Shown here one piece after another: positions 37,861 through 50,800 of a stretch of DNA of 64,000 bases. Each line of letters starts with the position of its first letter. The first letter of the stretch is position 1. Below the pieces are notes generated by a model. It had not been told where the DNA came from. It saw only the letters and a list, made by a program, of their open reading frames with translations, and did no database searches. The position numbers were made by a program, and so were the translations under genes. Origin of the DNA: Vesta saturnalis (taxonomy: Eukaryota > Arthropoda > Insecta > Coleoptera > Lampyridae). Location: NCBI GenBank assembly GCA_036346205.1, contig JARFJB010000974.1, positions 1,950,001 through 2,014,000 of the forward strand, given 5' to 3'.

Positions 37861-39558
37861 GTTTAAACAAACTTATATTTTTTATGGTAAAGAATTTACA
37901 AAAATTATTTTTACCCAAAATTAAGAACTGCATTTTTCGTAATCATTTTACTGCAAAGTGATTGCGTACAGACCATTAAAATGGTTGGAAAAAATTTTAT
38001 CAAAGGTTTAAATAAGTCATTTTGATCTACATATTTTTTCAAAATTAGCGCTGAGATAGGGCGCTACAATGCCATCTACTGGGATTTTTCAGTAACTATT
38101 GATCATTACTTCTTAGGTCTCGCTTGTTTTCAGCTAACCTAACAATAATAAAGTAATCCCTATGGTTTTTGTAATTGTATTAATTCGCATTTATCTCATG
38201 CATTAAGTCAGTACATTTATATTGCGACTCTTTTTTTTTTCACAATTAAATAACATTGAGAGTTATTGTTGTTGTTTCATCTCTCATCATTATATGGGAT
38301 TACACTTTATCGTTAAATAGTGTCACGGTTGTAACGAATCTTTTACGTTATTCGTTCATTTAGTTGCAAATAAAAAAGTTTTTGATAATTAATGAATTAT
38401 TAGTATGTGGTAGGCAACTTAATTTGCATTTTGGGTAACTTAAGCTGCATATCTTCTTAAGGGTTTATACTTCCATATCTTTGAATTAATTTTTTTGCAC
38501 ATATTTCTTGCGCATCAACATCATCTGACATCGCGAGCGTTCTTTTAGCATTGCTTGATGTATGTTGTTTGGAGCAGGAAGCCATTTTTGGTTTCCACCT
38601 AAATTTTGTAAAAGTGCCATTGATTTAATGGTAAGATACATTTAACTCGTATTATATTAAAATTTGAAATATTTGCCTTTTGCAGGCACTTTTAATTACA
38701 CTTCTACTTTTACTTTTAACTTTTAATTTTTAATTTTTAACATTTTAATTTTACGTACCCTTTAATTTATTTGTTTGATGCAGATCTAAATTTAGATCCA
38801 TCTTTTATATGAACCTTCAAGAGTGCAATAAATTTTGGATTATTTACATTTCAAGAAATATAAATTTTTAAGAAGTAATTTCAACTTTGGTATGGGTTAC
38901 AACGTACAGCATTAAAATTACGACATATTGCGCAAATTTGTACAAAGATTGCGTCATCTATGGTTTATATTTCCGCATTCCTTTTGATACCAGAGGTTAT
39001 CAAAAAGTTGTACATACATTTTTATAACAGGTATTTATACTGTAATGATTTCTTAGTATAAGGCTATTTTTAAGATTTATTTTATATAATTACAAATGTA
39101 AACGCTTAACAAACATAGTTTGTGTATCTTTAATTTTGACATTTTGGTGAATTTTTTATTGTATCCTCGGTTTAGTTATTCCGAGCATAATAAAAAAATA
39201 ATAATAACTTGGCGTCCGAGATAATTTTTACTGTTGTTGCATTGAAGTTACTGTATTGATGTTGAAGTGGAAATAACTAAGCAGAAATTTGTGGTAATTA
39301 AGCAAATCAAAAGCATGAACTAGACCTGATTTAATCTACCGACTGATCCAACGGCATTATCTTTTATTGAGTCTCTAGTTATTTTATCGATTTGTATTGA
39401 GAACGCTTTAAAACATTGATTTATACCTATTAAATTTATACCATTTATACCACCTCATTATACGGTTAATTACTTCCATTTAAGTAAGCGAAATAAGTAT
39501 CTGTTTATTTTTTATATATTTCTGCATTTTTAATACATGATTTAAATAACGATTTCAG
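37861..39558. other. no supported gene
   Basis: AT-rich, many stops in all frames, no repeats recognised apart from homopolymer tracts. Confidence 0.35.
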
Positions 39559-41160
39559 AATGGATGCTGATAAAAATGCATCAATTGTAAATTCAAAACA
39601 GTTTATAAAAGTAATCACAACAACTGATAAAGCTAATGTTGCCAAAGAAAAAATGGAAAAATAGTCTTTATCAATGACCCTTTTTGTAATAAATGGCGAG
39701 CAATTTTAACACGACCAACCAAAAATATGAACACTGATGATTCATCTGCAGAACAAGTAAGTATCGAGAGCCAGCCAACTTTCTCTCAATCGTCTTCAAC
39801 TACTGTTTCGTCTGTATCATCAACTGAAGATCCCTCATTTGTTTTTGAAGAAAAAGAGGAAGAAGAATTAGAGTTTGTGGAATCGGGTTTTCCTCGAATC
39901 ATTTCCACTCATAGATATTGTTGCATTTGACGATCATCAACAAATATTACATTAGTTCCATTCGAAGCTCGCAAACAAGTGTTTGCAAAAAGACGAGTAT
40001 TCATTCCTGAAGGAAATCGGTGCTGTAAAGATCATATCATAAAACAGCGATTCTATGATGAAGATATCAATAATTTTCTAATTTATTCGAATACCAGTGC
40101 ATCTGAAGCTCGGGCAACTGACTGTTCGTAGTGATTTGTCCATAACTGATAAAATTGGAGATCACTCGTCTTCAGAAACACAGTTGGAGGTATTTATTGG
40201 TCTTACATGGGAAAAAGTGATGAAACTGCGTGAAATAACGTCGATGAAAAATTCCATAAATCATAATGTCACTCAAGCTCTTGCCATATTTTCTTTAAAT
40301 TACGAAGCTAAAATTCAAATGCAATAATATCCTTCGTTTTTGGTTCAGTTCATGAACAGATGGTTATATACTGTGATGAAGATGTTTTGTCTCGGTATTT
40401 CGGAGTTAATGCGATAAGTAGAGTAACGTTACTCACCAATATGTCAAATAATGCTAGGAAATTGTATCAAGTAAAAGATGACCAGTTGATATTTATTTGC
40501 GATGGCCATCAAAAAGTACAATTAATGAATACCAGAGGAAATCATATTCTGGTCAAAAAAAGTGCCTTTGTGCAAACCATTCACGATATGCGCCGCAAAT
40601 GGTTTTGTTACAGACATGCTTGGGCCATAAGCTAATTAAATTACTGAACAAAGTTGATATTATTGTAGTTGATCGAGGCTTTCGTGATGTGATAGAATAT
40701 TTGAAAGAATTACGATTCAAAGTGTTAATGCTTGCTCTCAAAGAAAAAAAGAAATCAGTTGACTGCATAGGTCAAATGAATCCCGTTTCATCACCAAAAT
40801 TCGTTGGGCTGTTGAAGCAGTGCATGGCAATATCAAACATAAGTTTAAGCTTTTAGATCATAAACTGGACAACAAAGAACTTCCTAAAACTAGTTTCTTT
40901 TACCGAATTGCTTGTTTTCTACATAATGAATTTGGTATAAGACTTGATTCTGATCTTGATCTTTCTAGAAAATTAATGCCGCCATGAATTCGAAAAAGAT
41001 CAAGATAATACTCTAACTTCGGAAGTAGAGACTACTCGTTGGGCAAGACGAAAGGTTCCATTTACAACAATATCTTCAGATCAATGAACTGATTTTCCAG
41101 AGTTAATGGGGCAAGAACCCAAAATTTTTTTACAGGATCGTATCAAATGTCTCAATCTGT
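39559..41160 (+). pseudogene. ISL2EU/IS4EU-type DDE_Tnp_4 transposase, frameshifted
   Basis: A cut-and-paste transposase of the ISL2EU group (DDE_Tnp_4 domain). The probable start is the ATG at 39559, with an acidic serine-rich N-terminal segment (39727-39900). Frames 40360-40635 and 40497-40856 give the catalytic core: FICDGH (first Asp, about 40500), YQRKSYSGQKK (typical after the first Asp, in the next frame), VDRGFRD (second Asp, about 40668-40688) and a RWAVEAVHGNIKHKFK-like segment with the acidic third residue near 40816. A LHNEFG segment follows near 40920. At least five frame breaks. The element ends are at 36518-37010 and 50801-51122. Family call from motifs, moderately sure. Confidence 0.78.
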
Positions 41161-41239
41161 ATCGCATTTAGCTGAGATATGCATGAAGACGGAACAATCA
41201 CACTACATTAGGTAAAAATCACACCTAATATTATAAAAC

Positions 41240-41330
41240 TTAAAAAATATTTTTATACATTTTTACCATAAAAAAATAAGGTTAATTAAATGCAAGATTA
41301 CAGAAATAAATTTTTTCATATTAGACATTT
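41240..41330 (-). repeat. right inverted repeat of ISL2EU-like element, part 1
   Basis: Inverse of 36930-36990 (TGCAAGATTACAG). It is interrupted at 41330 by the BEL/Pao insertion and resumes at 50801. The 5-bp target duplication CATTT occupies 41326-41330. Confidence 0.75.
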
Positions 41331-41847
41331 TGTTACGCTTGGATAGAGAAAAGGGGTTTATTGATTAAGAGAAAAAATGGACTGTCGATAATTTTATATA
41401 TTAGCATGAATATTATGAAGAACAAGGTTGAAAGTGTGTGACTTACCCTTATTCCACGAGACTTCTTCTTCTTGGGAGCTCCCAGTGATGTTGGTTAAGG
41501 AATCCGGTCACACACGTTGCATATAGATTAAAAAGGTAATTTAATAACCTTACGATAACTATTAATTTAAATGAGTAACAACTTGAACATTTAGTCAATA
41601 AAATAACAAATTTAAATTAATTAAGGCGGCGATGAATTATTAACGCGACTATATTGACGTTAATCCAAAAATGAACCTCTCGAAACGCGGGCTACCTACG
41701 CCCCATTTCCCCAAGCCAAGCTCTTAGAACTTGCGCAGAAGGAGTTAACATTTGCGGCAATACTTATAAATTTAAATATAAGTAGTAAATGTACAAAGCA
41801 AAGTAAGTTATAAATGTACAAACTAGGAAACTTATTGATTCATAACA
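41331..41847 (-). mobile_element. BEL/Pao 3' LTR
   Basis: Inverted TGTTA...TAACA termini. Adjacent to it on the minus strand is the purine-rich CGGGAGAA (plus 41848-41857), a polypurine-tract candidate. It differs from the 5' LTR by scattered small indels. Confidence 0.9.
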
Positions 41848-42059
41848 TTCTCCCGGGCGAAAAATGCGAGAAAAACCAAGCTTTTTTAAATTTAGATAAA
41901 TATAAAAAATAGAAACGTAATTATTCAAAGAATTTTAACCAAAACCCAGAAAAAATTTTTTTTTTGAAAGAGCGTAAATATAAAAAATAAAAAAGAAATT
42001 ATTCGCGTAATAGTAGCGGGCACAGTTTGACAAGGGGCGCTTAATACTCCACTGGAAGT

Positions 42060-43200
42060 TTTAACACTATGCGGACTACATTATCCTTTCCAGGAAACAC
42101 TTCTAAAATGCGGCCAAGTTGCCAATTTAAAGGAGGTAAAACGTCACTCTTAATCAAAACTAAAGTACCGGTACCACTGGAGAATCGAAATTTGTCCATT
42201 TGCTCCTTTCACGGAGCGTGTGCAAATACTCCAAATTCCATCTATGCCAAAAGTCCTGGTGAAGTTTTTGGAGCAATTGTCAGCGTGTTAAGCGATTCAC
42301 AGGTGTCTGTGAAAGGTCATCATCCGGTACGGTAGTCAGTGGTGCCATAGTAAGAAAATGACCGGGCGTTAATACATTAAAATCATTCGGATCTGAACTT
42401 AAAGGTCTTGAATTTAGTACGCTTTCTATTTGAACTAACAAGGTATACAGTTCTTCATAACATAAAATCTGTTGACCTATGACGCGGATAATATGAGTTC
42501 TAATAGATTTTATTCCGGCCTCCCACAACCCGCCAGTGAGGTGCAGAAGGCGCATTAAATTGCCATTCGATGGCTTCTACAATGGCGGCTTTTTGCATTA
42601 ACCTTTGCAATTCATTTGAGGCACCGACAAAATTAGTGCCACAGTCGGAGAAAACGCGTGAGATTTTCCTCCGGCTCGCTACCAATCTTCGTAGTGCAGC
42701 CAAAAATGCGTCAGTCGTCAAATCTGACGCCAACTCAATATGCACAGCCTTAGTGGCATAGCAGACAAAAATACAAATATAAGATTTTAGAGATTTTGAG
42801 CCACGATGACGACTCATAGTAATAAAGAGCGGACCGCCGTAATCTACACCGACATGAGAAAAAGGTTTAAGCTGCGAAATTCTATTAAGAGGTAAGTTAT
42901 CCATTGGCGGTTGATAAGGGGTAGGATGCACTCTCCGACATTTTAAGCATTTTGATAACACTGATCTAATGGCGCGTTTAGGCGATAATATCCAAAATTG
43001 TTGAGACAATAAAAATTGAGTTGTTCGCAAACCTGCGTGTAAATATTTTTTGTTAACCTACTATGTCGGGGCAAAAGAATCGGATGTTTTCTATCATAAG
43101 AAATTAGCGCATAAGTTAATCTGTCACCAACTTCCTTCAGGATCCAAAAATGCGTTAAGTCCTTTAAAAGGTTTAGACAACTTTGGACCTTGTAACTCAC
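42060..43200 (-). pseudogene. BEL/Pao integrase and C-terminal domain
   Basis: Frames 42943-43200, 42500-43030, 42280-42555 and the strand opposite 42069-42335. The zinc-domain end is LKCRRVHPTPYQPP. The catalytic core has GVDYGGPL (Asp), RVFSDCGTNFVGA (Asp) and, after a frameshift near 42525, GGLWEAGIKS (Glu). The segment ESVLNSRPLSSDP and the PGHFL motif start the C-terminal domain usual in BEL/Pao polyproteins. All three catalytic acids are visible but in different frames. Confidence 0.88.
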
Positions 43201-43230
43201 TAGAAAATTCTAAACCTTGTGTATACTTTA

Positions 43231-44081
43231 CTAACAATAACAGAAATTTATGTAATTCTTGGCTTGTAATCCATTCAGACATTTGGCTTTGGTTAGCGTT
43301 TTTGTGTTATGTATAAATCGTAAAATATAAGCTAGAATACGTTGTATATTAGTAAGAGAAGAATGATTACTTAAAAGATCATCAAAAAAGTTATTGGTTG
43401 AATCATTATTGAAACTGACTAATATTAGTTTGCGTTCTTCTCCTGATATATTAGGAGCTTTCGGTTGAAGATGAAAAATTGGCCATTGCTCCTCTGGCGA
43501 ACGCAAAAAATTTGGACCTTGGAACCATAAAGAATGATTTATTATTTCAGAAGGAAATAATCCACGTGAAACAGGATCTGCGGCGTTTTGTTGAGAATCT
43601 ATATAAAACCAAGAAGAAGGAGGAATAATTTCCTGTATGCCTGAAACGCGGTTGGAAACAAAGTTTTGCACCTATGCGGCGAAGATTTTATCAAGCAAGG
43701 GCAATCTGAGAATCTGACCAAGCAAATATGCGATTAAATACGAAAATAGATTTGTATGTGTTTAACACAAAGGATACGAGCTTAGACAACAAAACAGCAC
43801 CGCAAAGTTCCAAGCGTGGAATTGTTATGCGCTGTAAGGGAAAGCCTTGATTTAGCGCAAACAAAAACCGTTGTCCAAATCCCTTTAAATCATAAACAGA
43901 AAGAGAACCACAGAACTGAAACCTTTTTCATAAGCGTCGCAAAGGCGTGAAGTTCAATAGAAGAATATTTGTCATATACAAGGCGTCGATGTAAACGAAT
44001 ATTTGAAAGCAAAGGTAGCTCAGTTTTGTATTGATTCCATACTCTCAAAATATCCTCTGGAGGTTGGGCATCCCAATCCAA
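43231..44081 (-). pseudogene. BEL/Pao RNase H region
   Basis: Minus frames 43890-44081 and 43231-43671 carry a segment starting MDWDAQPPEDILRVW typical of the connection after RT, then YKTELPLLSNI. The later WFYIDSQQNAADPVSRGL matches the end of the RNase H domain in BEL/Pao. Between the two frames the sequence is broken. Not functional. Confidence 0.8.
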
Positions 44082-44099
44082 ACCTAGCGTCCATAGTCG

Positions 44100-45498
44100 T
44101 TGGATCAGATGTTTGGTGAAAAATGTTATCGGTGCTAAAATACCTAGCGGATCAAAATCTTTCGCGAGTTCTGATAAAATATGACGTTTGGTGCAAAGTC
44201 GCTCTATCGGTTTAACGGTAAAAACTAAAGTAACTTGGAGCGGGTTCCAAAGTAAACCTAATACTTTAAGGGACTCAGATTCAAGGTATAGAAAGCGGAT
44301 TCATACAAAGATGCGATTCTGGAAATACTGTAAGTAGGATGGGTCATTGCAAGACCACTTGTGCAATTCAAAACACCCCTATTTAGTAACGAAATTAATT
44401 CATCCCGAAGTAGAATAGCGTCTTCAATTGAAGAAGAACCTGTCACTATGTCATCAATATAAGGAGATTGCGGCAAGGGGAAAATTATTACCTTCATCTA
44501 AAACTAATTAGCGTAATGTCATAATGCAAGAAATGGTGCAGTATTAACGCAATAGGTTACCGTATTTAAACAATACTCTTGCAAAGGTTCATCGGGCCAA
44601 AATCTCCAAATAATGCGTTGATAATCACGATCTTGGGATGAAATTAATATTTGTCTATATATTTGACGAATATCTGCGGTAAAACAAACCTTATGAACGC
44701 GAAATTGTAATAAAATTGTAGTAATATCGGTTTGCAACTTAGCACCAACTAAGAGACACTCAATTAAAATTTTGGCCGGAAAGTTTAGCCGATGCGTCAA
44801 ATACCACTCTAAGTTTGATACTTAAACTATCTGGTTTTACTATTGCGTGATGAGGTATATAGTAACTAAAATTCGGAACAATTTCATCGGAAACTAATGT
44901 CATGTGATTTAGGTCGCAATATTCTGAATAAATTTACAATACTCCTATAAAAATCAAAATTTTTCAATAACCGGCGTTCTAATGATAAAAACGTTGAACT
45001 GCTAATCCGCGAATGTCAGGAAAAACAGGCGAATTTTTCACGAAAAGGTGACGAAACAACATAGCGACCGGACTTGTCCTGGTGACAAGTTTGTTCACAC
45101 AAATTATCTGTTTGTGAAGCGTGTAAATGTCTGGAACATTCTCAAGTTCCTAAAATTTTGTAAGCGCTAATCCCAATGGCATTTCTAGGGTAGAACAGAA
45201 AAATGTATTAATTTTTTGCAAAGGACTTGGTTTATTTTTCCCAGTAAAGTATAACCAAAAATATTTTGTAATGCGTCAGGGTCTCCTGATTTACCCAGAA
45301 GCTTACCTTCTAACAGAATTTTAGAAAAATGTCAGCACCCAGCAAGACAACAATATTATTAGAATTATAAAAAGTGGGTCCACTAATTTTAAGTTGGATA
45401 TATGTTGCCAATTAGAGGAATCAATATTTGCAGAAGGTAACCTTTCACAAATTTTGTTAAAATTAAAGCGTCTACAGTTATAACTGGATCGTTACTAT
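44100..45498 (-). pseudogene. BEL/Pao protease end and reverse transcriptase
   Basis: Minus frames 44519-44800 and 44258-44497 hold RT. FTADIRQIYRQI carries the first palm Asp, and SPYIDDIVTGS is the YxDD box. Further upstream (44935-45300) the minus strand shows pieces such as LEMPLGLALTKF and GDPDALQNIFGY that belong to the protease-RT linker of BEL/Pao. Reading stops at 45498, where a DUF4817 element is inserted. Numerous stops and shifts. Confidence 0.82.
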
Positions 45499-48365
45499 AT
45501 AGGGTTTTCCACGGTAGGCGTTCGTTAGAAGTTTATGTGGTTAGAAAAATTTAGAAATCTGAATTTTTGACTTAAGGGTTATTTAAGATTCTCTTTCATT
45601 CTAAAATATTTTCAAGGTCATGTTACTTCCGGTTATACCTGAAGTCGCCACTAACTTCCTTATTTTAAATGGAACACCCTGTATATTATTTTATTTTTGG
45701 ATCTTGACAAAATTTTAGGATGTCTTATAAGGGTTTCCTATACCTTTTTCAACTGTTTCTTAGATATCTTGATTTTTCAAAAATTTTGAAAGATGTAACC
45801 CTATTTTCAACACTGCTTGTCTTACTTATTTTGACTGATGGAAAGTGCTTCTGGAGTAGACAGAAGCATAAGAACTATACTTTTGAAATACTCATTGACA
45901 ATTGATTTATTGCATACATGGTGTTCAAAATTTGATGAACTATTAAACAATTTTCAAAGTTGAAAAACTTTGTTAATTCAAATGTGACACCCTGTATATT
46001 ATTGGATGAATAGATGCAGCATTTAGTTATGCATCGTTTGGCTATAACATTACCTATACCTATTATCGACAATTTTCTTGTTAATTAATATTTTCTACTT
46101 TAATGTGATTTTTGACAGAAACTGAAATGTTTTTCAAAAATAAAATGAACTTAATTCAAACTACACAAATTCTATTTTATTAAAACAATGAAATAAAACA
46201 AGAAGATAACAAAATTGAGAGCATAATAACAAATGAAAAACATAAAACAATTATTTGAACATAACTAGAAGAAAAGTGATAAAAAAGATAAAATGAATCA
46301 TTACAAATGTTCCACATGACCGCCAATTTGATTTAAGCATTTTATAACTCGTATAACTCCGTATTTTTATAAAAGCCGATAAAATTCCAAAACTGCAATC
46401 TAGTGAGCCTTGATTTTGACACGCATTAAAACATTGTTGTTGATTTAATGTCAAATCAGTACAATTTAAGTGATTTTGTAATTTTTAAGTATTTTTAAGT
46501 ACTGTTTATAATGGAATGTATTCAAGAATATTCTAACAATGATTTATTAAATTTGTTTTACACGCATGGTGAATGTGGACGAATTGTTAGGCGAACATGC
46601 AGGTTGTTTAACGAACGGTATCCACACCTACCATTAATGACACCTGAAAATTTGCAAGAATTGAAGCTCGATTTATTGCAACTGGAAGTATAAGAACTCG
46701 AACGCATTTAAAGCAGTAATAGATAATGAAGTTAACGAGGTGAACGTGTTAGCCTATTTTCACGCTTATCCACGAACTTCAATTACAGCAGCTGCACTGG
46801 ATTTGGATATTTCATAAATATCAATCCACAGAATATTAAAGAAGTATAAAATGCATCCTTTTTCGGTAATAACTGTGCAAGGATTACATCTTGGTGATCA
46901 GGCACGACGAGTTAACTTTGTGAATTTATTCTTGTACAAATGACCGAATATCCGAGATTTCTTCACAACATTATTTGGACCGATGGATCAAAATTCATTA
47001 GAAGGAATTTTCAATCGCCGAAATAATCAGTACTGGGCACAAGATAATCCTCATGTAACAAGAGAACGTAATCACCAGTTCAATTTAGTTTTAAAATTTT
47101 TTGTTTAGTTATGGATAATAGAGTGGCATATCAAGTGTACGATGAAAATTTGAATGGGGCGAGATATCTTAAAATTCTCCGTGGATTTGTTATGGTTTTC
47201 TAAATTACTCTACCTGCATGTGACAGGGCAAACAGTTGGTATCAGCTGGATGGTGCTCCCGCACATTCCACTATAGCTGTACACCAACAGTTGACATTGA
47301 TGTTGAAGATCGGTGGATTGGCCCACAAGGACCTTGGAACTGGCTACCGAGATCACCCGATTTGACGCCCTGGACTTTTACCTCTGGGGTCGTATAAAAG
47401 ATTAGTGTACTCTAGGCCAGTTCAACTAGAGAGGAATTGCTAAATCGTGTTCACAATCCATTCAATAGTATGTGTCCACACGAAATTTGGATCTATTTCG
47501 CAAGGAGTATATGATAGTTATAAAATGCTTAAATCAAATTGGCGGTCATGTGGAACATTTGTAATGATTCATTTTATCTTTTTATCACTTTTCTTCTAGT
47601 TATGTTCAAATAATTGTTTTATGTTTTTCATTTGTTATTATGCTCTCAATTTTGTTATCTTCTTGTTTTATTTCATTGTTTTAATAAAATAGAATTTGTG
47701 TATTGAATTAAGTTCATTTTATTTTTGAAAACATTTCAGTTTCTGTCAAAATCACATTAAAGAGAAATATTAATTAACAAGAAAATTGTCGATAATAGGT
47801 ATAGGTAATGTTATAGCCAAACGATGCATAACTAAATGCTGCATCTATTCATCCAATAATATACAGGGTGTCACATTTGAATTAACAAAGTTTTCAACTT
47901 TGAAAATTGTTTAATAGTTCATCAAATTTTGAACACCATGTATGCAATAAATCAATTGTAAATGAGTATTTCAAAAGTATAGTTCTTATGCTTCTGTCTA
48001 CTCCAGAAGCACTTTCCATCAGTCAAAAATACGTAAGACAAGCAGTGTTGAAAATAGGGTTACATCTTTCAAAATTTTTGAAAAATCAAGATATCTAAGA
48101 AACAGTTGAAAAAAGGTATAGGAAACCCTTATAAGACATCCTAAAATTTTGTCAAGAATCCAAAATAAAATAATATACAGGGTGTTCCATTTAAAATAAG
48201 GAAGTTAGTGGCGACTTCCGGTATAACCGGAAGTAACATGACCTTGAAAATATTTTAGAATGAAAGAGAATCTTAAATAACCTTAAGTCCAAAATTCAGA
48301 TTTCTAAATTGTTTCTAACCACATAAACTTCTAACGAACGCCTACCGTGGAAAACCCTGTATATT
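45499..48365 (+). mobile_element. DUF4817-type transposon with about 850-bp inverted repeats
   Basis: Left arm 45499 to about 46352 and right arm about 47513-48365 are inverse copies, from AGGGTTTTCCACGG at the left tip to CCGTGGAAAACCCT at the right tip. Each arm carries two internal copies of ACACCCTGTATATT. The flanks are TATAT-like on both sides (left 45494-45498, right 48367-48371). The interior holds a plus-strand transposase. Inserted in BEL pol. Fragments of the same family lie at 31721-32330 and 52330-52415. Confidence 0.9.
46511..47450 (+). pseudogene. DUF4817-type mariner-like transposase of the nested element
   Basis: Start at the ATG 46511, about 160 bases inside the left arm's inner edge. 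The first 60 codons (46511-46693) form the DUF4817 helix-turn-helix: YSNNDLLNLFYTHGECGRIV and RLFNERYPHLPLMTPENLQ. Beyond the stop, shifted frames keep IIWTDGSKF (first Asp, about 46973), VMDNRVAYQ, QLDGAPAHS (second Asp, about 47247) and WLPRSPDLTP (third Asp, about 47350). All three acids are visible but the frame breaks several times. The product would excise and reinsert the element by its ends. Confidence 0.85.
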
Positions 48366-48742
48366 TTATAATTAAATGTTACACTCAAAGAAAAGTTATT
48401 TGTAATGTAGAGAAACCAGAGGCTGATCTTTTCAATCCTAGCTGGTTAAAACATCTTTTGATATAAGTGAAGTTTGTAACCCGAATCTAAAACAGCTCTA
48501 AAATTTTGAAAAATGCCCTTATTGTCACAAATTGACTAATGCTAGATAACAAAACCGAGGATTGTTTCATCGGTAAAACCTGTCAAAGTGAGAGATTGCA
48601 AGTACTGGCATGATTATTAGTAGTTGCTTGCGTAATCAATTGCGTTTCAGTAAAACTTGAGGCGTGGTTTGTACAGTGCTCACTAAAGTAGATTCTTTGT
48701 TAAAATGAAGAAGTGTATGGTGGCAGATTACATTTTTACAAT
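48366..48742 (-). other. BEL/Pao protease region remnant
   Basis: Lies between the nested element and gag. Minus-strand sequence is full of stops, and no DTG/DSG motif could be confirmed. Confidence 0.4.
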
Positions 48743-49863
48743 TCATTGTAGATTTGCAATTTTTAAATCGTGAATTTTAAATAAACAATTGAAACAAATA
48801 TGTTGATCTTTGCAATAGTTACATCGATCAGAAGGATTTTTATTTAGAAATATAGGACAATTACATAATAAATGAGATTGTTCACATAAACTACAATTTA
48901 AATTATTAGTATTAGTAAGAAATGATTGCCTTGAATTATTGCGGCTAGTAAACAAAAGAATCTTTCGTTACGTTTACTGACCTTTTAAATTTTTCTGAAG
49001 CAATCGAAATAGTGTCTAGTGCTAAAGAATGTTTATTTAAAAATTCAAAAAGTTCTATATAGTTAGGAACTTCAGTAGAGTTGTGCGTTCATTCAAAAGC
49101 CCTAGCCGTGTCAACATCAATTTTCTTAACAACATATTAACTAAAATAAAGTTCCACTCTTCGGTGGAAATCCTGAATTTTTAATACCGACAAGTTTTCG
49201 GAAAATATATCTAAGAGTTTTTTAAATTTTGCGCGTTTAAATGATCAATTTTAGAGCAGCTTCAATAGCAGATCAATAAGAATTTGCTAATAAACTAATA
49301 TTATACATGTTTTAACTAGACTCTGATAGGCCGTGTTATAATTAGATCCTATCATTGGTAAACATTGAACCAGAGCAAGTTGTTCTTTAAGGACGACATT
49401 AAATAATTAAATTTTTCAATATCTTTTAAATAATTATTGTTATGGACCAAAGCGTCAAACATATCTTTAAAGGTTGGTAAACTTTTATAATCTCCTTAAA
49501 ATTTTATTAATTCTATTTTTGGTAAATTCAGTTACAAGAAATATTTTGAGAGTTATTATTATGTCTATTACTTATAATCTCGTTTGGATTTATTTCCGAT
49601 TCAAATAAATCAGTAAAATACCTTGGCTGAAAAATACGCGTTCATAAATGCTTCTTTAATTTTATCTTCAGCATTAAAGTCACCTTCAGTATCTGCGGCC
49701 ACTAATGTCATAATATTATTATGATGTTTAGAAAATTCTTCGCATATTGTTTTCGCCTCTGCAAAACGAATTTTAAACAACGTTCTTTTGTTGTGTCTTG
49801 TCGCGCCTGTATACCCAGTTCAACTAGGCGGTAAGCGTTATATTTTCGAATTTTATCAGACAT
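48743..49863 (-). pseudogene. BEL/Pao gag
   Basis: Probable start at the minus-strand ATG 49863 (MSDKIRKYNAYRLVEL). Frame 48743-48955 contains the closely spaced Cys pairs CSLCEQSHLLCNC and CNYCKDQHICFNC, the zinc-knuckle arrangement of BEL/Pao gag rather than the CCHC of Gypsy. The middle (48960-49700) is broken by many stops but keeps gag-like helices. The role would be packaging of element RNA. Confidence 0.8.
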
Positions 49864-50282
49864 TTTTATTAATATAACAAAGTACACGGTAAATAAGAAA
49901 AATGAATAAGTGCGTTTAATTGTAAACAATAGATCACGAGAGCGATGCGAATACCTAAATAGAAATTCAGTCCGAAATCCAAACACAGACTGACCACCGG
50001 CGCTATGATAAGCGTGATGACCCTAAAACACACCTGTGCAGCGTACGCACATCCTTATCAAAATTCTTTGAACAAACATACAGATGGCCAAAATAAATTC
50101 AATAAAATATTACATTTATAAGAATGGCGTTTTCTTTTAAAAACACTTCAAAACCTCTAAAAATCTGCAAAATATACTAAAATGCTTGGTTTTTGACAAC
50201 CATACGCGTAAAAATAATGCTGTATGCGATATTTAAATTATATTATTTATATTACAATTTAAATATTTAAAGAAGGAGAATA

Positions 50283-50304
50283 TCCGGCACGTCGAAGGAC
50301 CAAA
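50283..50304 (-). other. primer-binding site candidate of BEL/Pao
   Basis: Immediately inside the 5' LTR the minus strand reads TTTGGTCCTTCGACGTGCCG. This is the position where tRNA priming occurs in LTR elements. The tRNA species was not determined. Confidence 0.5.
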
Positions 50305-50800
50305 TGTTACGCTTGGATAGAAAAGGTTTATTGATTAAGAGAAAAATGGACTGTCTATATTTTATATACATTAACATGAATATTATGAACAAAGTTGAAA
50401 GTGTGTGACTTACCCTCATTCCACGAGACTTCTTCTTCTTGTTGGTTAACGAATCCGGTCACACAGTTGCATATAGATTAAGAAACGTAATCTAATAACC
50501 TTACGATAACTATTAATTTAAATGAGTATCAACTTGAAAATTTAGTCAATAAAATAACAAATTTAGAATAATTAAGGCGGCGATGAATTATTAACGCGAC
50601 TATATTGACGTTAATCCAAAAAACGAACCGCTCGAACTGCGCGCTACCTCCACCCCGTTCCCCCAAGCCAAGCTCATAGAACTTGCGCAGAAGGAGTTAA
50701 CATTTGCGGCAATACTTATAAATTTAAATATAAGTAGCAAATGTACAAAGTAAAGTAAGTTATAAATGTACAAACTAGGAAACTTATCGGATTCATAACA
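50305..50800 (-). mobile_element. BEL/Pao 5' LTR
   Basis: Pairs with 41331-41847 (same TGTTACGCTTGGATAG start and GATTCATAACA end). Followed at 50801-50805 by CATTT, the target duplication. Confidence 0.9.

Larger units (their letters stand above)
41331..50800 (-). mobile_element. BEL/Pao LTR retrotransposon with TSD CATTT
   Basis: Two LTRs of about 500 bases (41331-41847 and 50305-50800) start TGTTACG and end ATAACA on the plus strand. CATTT flanks both sides (41326-41330 and 50801-50805). The internal minus-strand order is gag, protease, RT, RNase H, integrase, C-terminal domain, as in BEL/Pao. A 2.87-kb DNA transposon is inserted in the protease-RT region. The body is heavily frameshifted. 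Confidence 0.93.

Noticed and set aside
42069..43316. Plus-strand ORFs 42069-42335, 42570-42761, 43050-43316
   Set aside because: They are antisense shadows of the BEL/Pao integrase and RNase H on the minus strand.
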